NCBI GenBank assembly: GCA_023254555.1
Contig: JALRLI010000052.1
Location: 1 to 7,031, forward strand
Reading direction: 5' to 3'
Source of the DNA: Microbacteriaceae bacterium
GTDB lineage: Bacteria > Actinomycetota > Actinomycetes > Actinomycetales > Microbacteriaceae
Length of the DNA: 7,031 nucleotides
The notes below the pieces were generated by a model. The model was not told the DNA's origin, ran no database searches, and worked only from the letters and a program-made list of their open reading frames with translations. Made by a program: the position numbers and the translations under genes. Below are positions 6,437 to 7,031 of this stretch, one piece after another (the stretch's first letter is position 1; each line of letters opens with the position of its first letter).

Positions 6437-6702
6437 GGTGAATCCTCCTCTTCAAGCAGCCCGGGCGTCGGCTTGCAATCGTTTCGTTTTATCACTGCGA
6501 GCTTACCGCGCACGTAATTGGGGTTACTAGGGGTGAGTGCAATCCACATCTTGTGTCGAAGAGGGCATGGGCAATAGCACTTGTAATATTTCGAACCTTT
6601 TTGAACCGACCAGCCCAAGTCGCTCAGGTGCACCAGTAACGCCTGAAGTTCTTTTCGCGGATGCCGCGGCCATTCGCCGTTTTGTCGCACCAATTTCGCC
6701 AC
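6433..6702 (-). CDS. HicA-like small basic protein (putative toxin-type, dsRBD-like fold)
   Basis: An 89-aa basic protein. Residues 12-77 follow a HicA-like order: HPRKELQALLVHLSDLGWSV (helix then strand, 14-33), QKGSKYYKCYCPCP (two strands, 34-47), WIALTPSNPNYVRGKLAVIK (strand and last helix, 53-72). HicA toxins are small mRNA-cleaving proteins with a dsRBD-like fold and a conserved Gly-Ser-His. Here the triplet is GSK (36-38), so the usual catalytic His is missing; other His residues are 14, 25 and 50. The cluster CYCPCPLRH (Cys42, Cys44, Cys46, His50) could bind metal. The start is uncertain: GTG at 6702 has no clear Shine-Dalgarno and an in-frame stop lies just upstream; TTG or GTG at codons 4-5 are alternatives. 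Its TGA overlaps the partner's ATG. I recall similar unnamed actinobacterial proteins, but toxin activity is inference only. Confidence 0.75.
   Translation of the reverse strand: MAKLVRQNGEWPRHPRKELQALLVHLSDLGWSVQKGSKYYKCYCPCPLRHKMWIALTPSNPNYVRGKLAVIKRNDCKPTPGLLEEEDSP
6444..6449 (-). promoter_or_regulatory. Shine-Dalgarno of the partner gene, inside the HicA-like coding region
   Basis: AGGAGG on the minus strand, seven bases before the ATG at 6436. It is formed by the Glu-Glu-Asp codons at the C-terminus of the upstream protein (LLEEEDSP). The strong site plus the ATGA overlap predicts tightly coupled, probably high, translation of the partner. Confidence 0.8.
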
Positions 6703-6835
6703 CGTTCATCGATTGATTCCGAGACGATGATGCCTGTGGAGGCGGCCGAAGAAGGATTCCTTCTCCTCGACTGTGGGAATAAAGCGGTGTTACGAGTTTG
6801 GGGAGGGGCGCTGAAATGCCAAAATAAACCCTAGA
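6703..6835. promoter_or_regulatory. intergenic spacer upstream of the HicA-like pair
   Basis: A 133 bp gap between two leftward transcription units, the longest non-coding stretch of the window. It is the natural place for the promoter of the HicA-like pair and for the end of the upstream unit. I found no convincing -10/-35 pair (the minus-strand TATTTT and TAACAC are weak) and no GC-rich hairpin followed by T's after the small membrane gene. It holds one 15-nt palindrome (6750-6764) and two purine-rich stretches. Confidence 0.45.
6750..6764. repeat. 15-nt palindrome, candidate operator
   Basis: AGAAGGATTCCTTCT has perfect 7-base arms (AGAAGGA / TCCTTCT) around a single central base. It lies about 48 bp upstream of the GTG of the HicA-like gene. 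A one-base loop makes a hairpin role less likely than a binding site for a dimeric regulator. No second copy was noticed in the window. Confidence 0.4.
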
Positions 6836-6982
6836 TTAGAGGCCGATCGCGAAGAGGAAGCTCGCTGCGCCCATCGTGAGGGCCACGAGGCCGATGATGG
6901 TCACCCAGGTGAGCACCTTTGCGTTTGCCAGTCTGCCGAGCGTGCCGGTCGGTTCGTTGTCTTCGTCGTGATCTTTGCTCAC
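6836..6982 (-). CDS. small single-span membrane protein (48 aa, hypothetical)
   Basis: A 48-aa protein with a hydrophilic N-terminus (SKDHDEDNEPTGTLGRLANA, residues 2-21) and one transmembrane helix from about 24 to the end (VLTWVTIIGLVALTMGAASF, then LFAIGL). The start is the GTG at 6980-6982: AGGAG lies eight bases upstream (6991-6995) and the GTG overlaps the stop of the preceding gene as GTGA. The stop is TAA at 6836-6838. The acidic N-terminus followed by an Arg/Lys pair next to the helix suggests N-in topology. I do not recognise a family. A longer reading frame through the same DNA in another frame is Arg/Ser-rich and looks like a shadow. Confidence 0.75.
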   Translation of the reverse strand: MSKDHDEDNEPTGTLGRLANAKVLTWVTIIGLVALTMGAASFLFAIGL

Positions 6983-7031
6983 TGCTGTAGCTCCTGAAGT
7001 TTCTCGAGGTTGAGGCCATTGGTCTGCATGT
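6979..7031 (-). CDS. C-terminal tail of a gene entering from the right edge (partial)
   Basis: Only the last 17 codons are seen, ending NGLNLEKLQELQQ and TGA at 6979-6981. The stop overlaps the GTG of the small membrane gene, the type of coupling used elsewhere in this window, which is the main evidence that this frame is real. An ATG at 7027-7029 could be internal or even the start of a very short peptide. Function cannot be told. Confidence 0.5.
   Translation of the reverse strand, partial: MQTNGLNLEKLQELQQ

Noticed and set aside
6527..6709. 60-aa frame (MNGGEIGATK...) overlapping the HicA-like gene
   Set aside because: Same strand in another frame, no recognisable features. The HicA-like frame carries the conserved-looking motifs and the coupled stop.

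Overview
The window looks like chromosomal DNA from a high-GC Gram-positive bacterium, most likely an actinobacterium of the Microbacteriaceae type. The evidence is the gene neighbourhood (xseA-xseB-DUF4245-carbonic anhydrase-fumC beside a divergent ispH), the N-terminally extended IspH, the actinobacterial DUF4245 and HtaA families, frequent GTG starts, and a base composition that is GC-rich but not extreme by eye (not computed). Coding density is very high. The only non-coding stretches of any size are an 81 bp divergent spacer (4932-5012) and a 133 bp spacer (6703-6835).

Left part (1-4931): the 3' end of an alpha/beta hydrolase runs rightward (1-215). It converges on a compact six-gene leftward cluster read from 4931 down to 233: xseA, xseB, a DUF4245 membrane protein, a beta-carbonic anhydrase, class II fumarase fumC, and a stand-alone HtaA-domain protein. 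Neighbours either share a 4-base stop/start overlap (xseB/DUF4245, DUF4245/carbonic anhydrase) or are separated by exactly 14 bp (xseA/xseB, carbonic anhydrase/fumC, fumC/HtaA). This strongly suggests one operon. It joins DNA repair (exonuclease VII) with central metabolism (fumarate to malate; CO2/bicarbonate interconversion).

Middle (5013-6101): ispH, the iron-sulfur enzyme of the last step of the MEP isoprenoid pathway, runs rightward. A TAGAAT -10 hexamer lies seven bases before its ATG, which suggests leaderless transcription.

Right part (6098-7031): leftward genes. A translationally coupled pair consists of an 89-aa HicA-like small basic protein and a 112-aa acidic partner; the partner's stop codon overlaps the ispH stop in a shared CTAG. 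Upstream is a 133 bp spacer with a 15-nt palindrome, then a 48-aa single-span membrane protein whose GTG start overlaps the stop of a gene that leaves the window. The HicA-like pair is the best candidate for a poorly described system. Everything else is recognisable housekeeping content, and I see no mobile element, CRISPR array, tRNA or rRNA.
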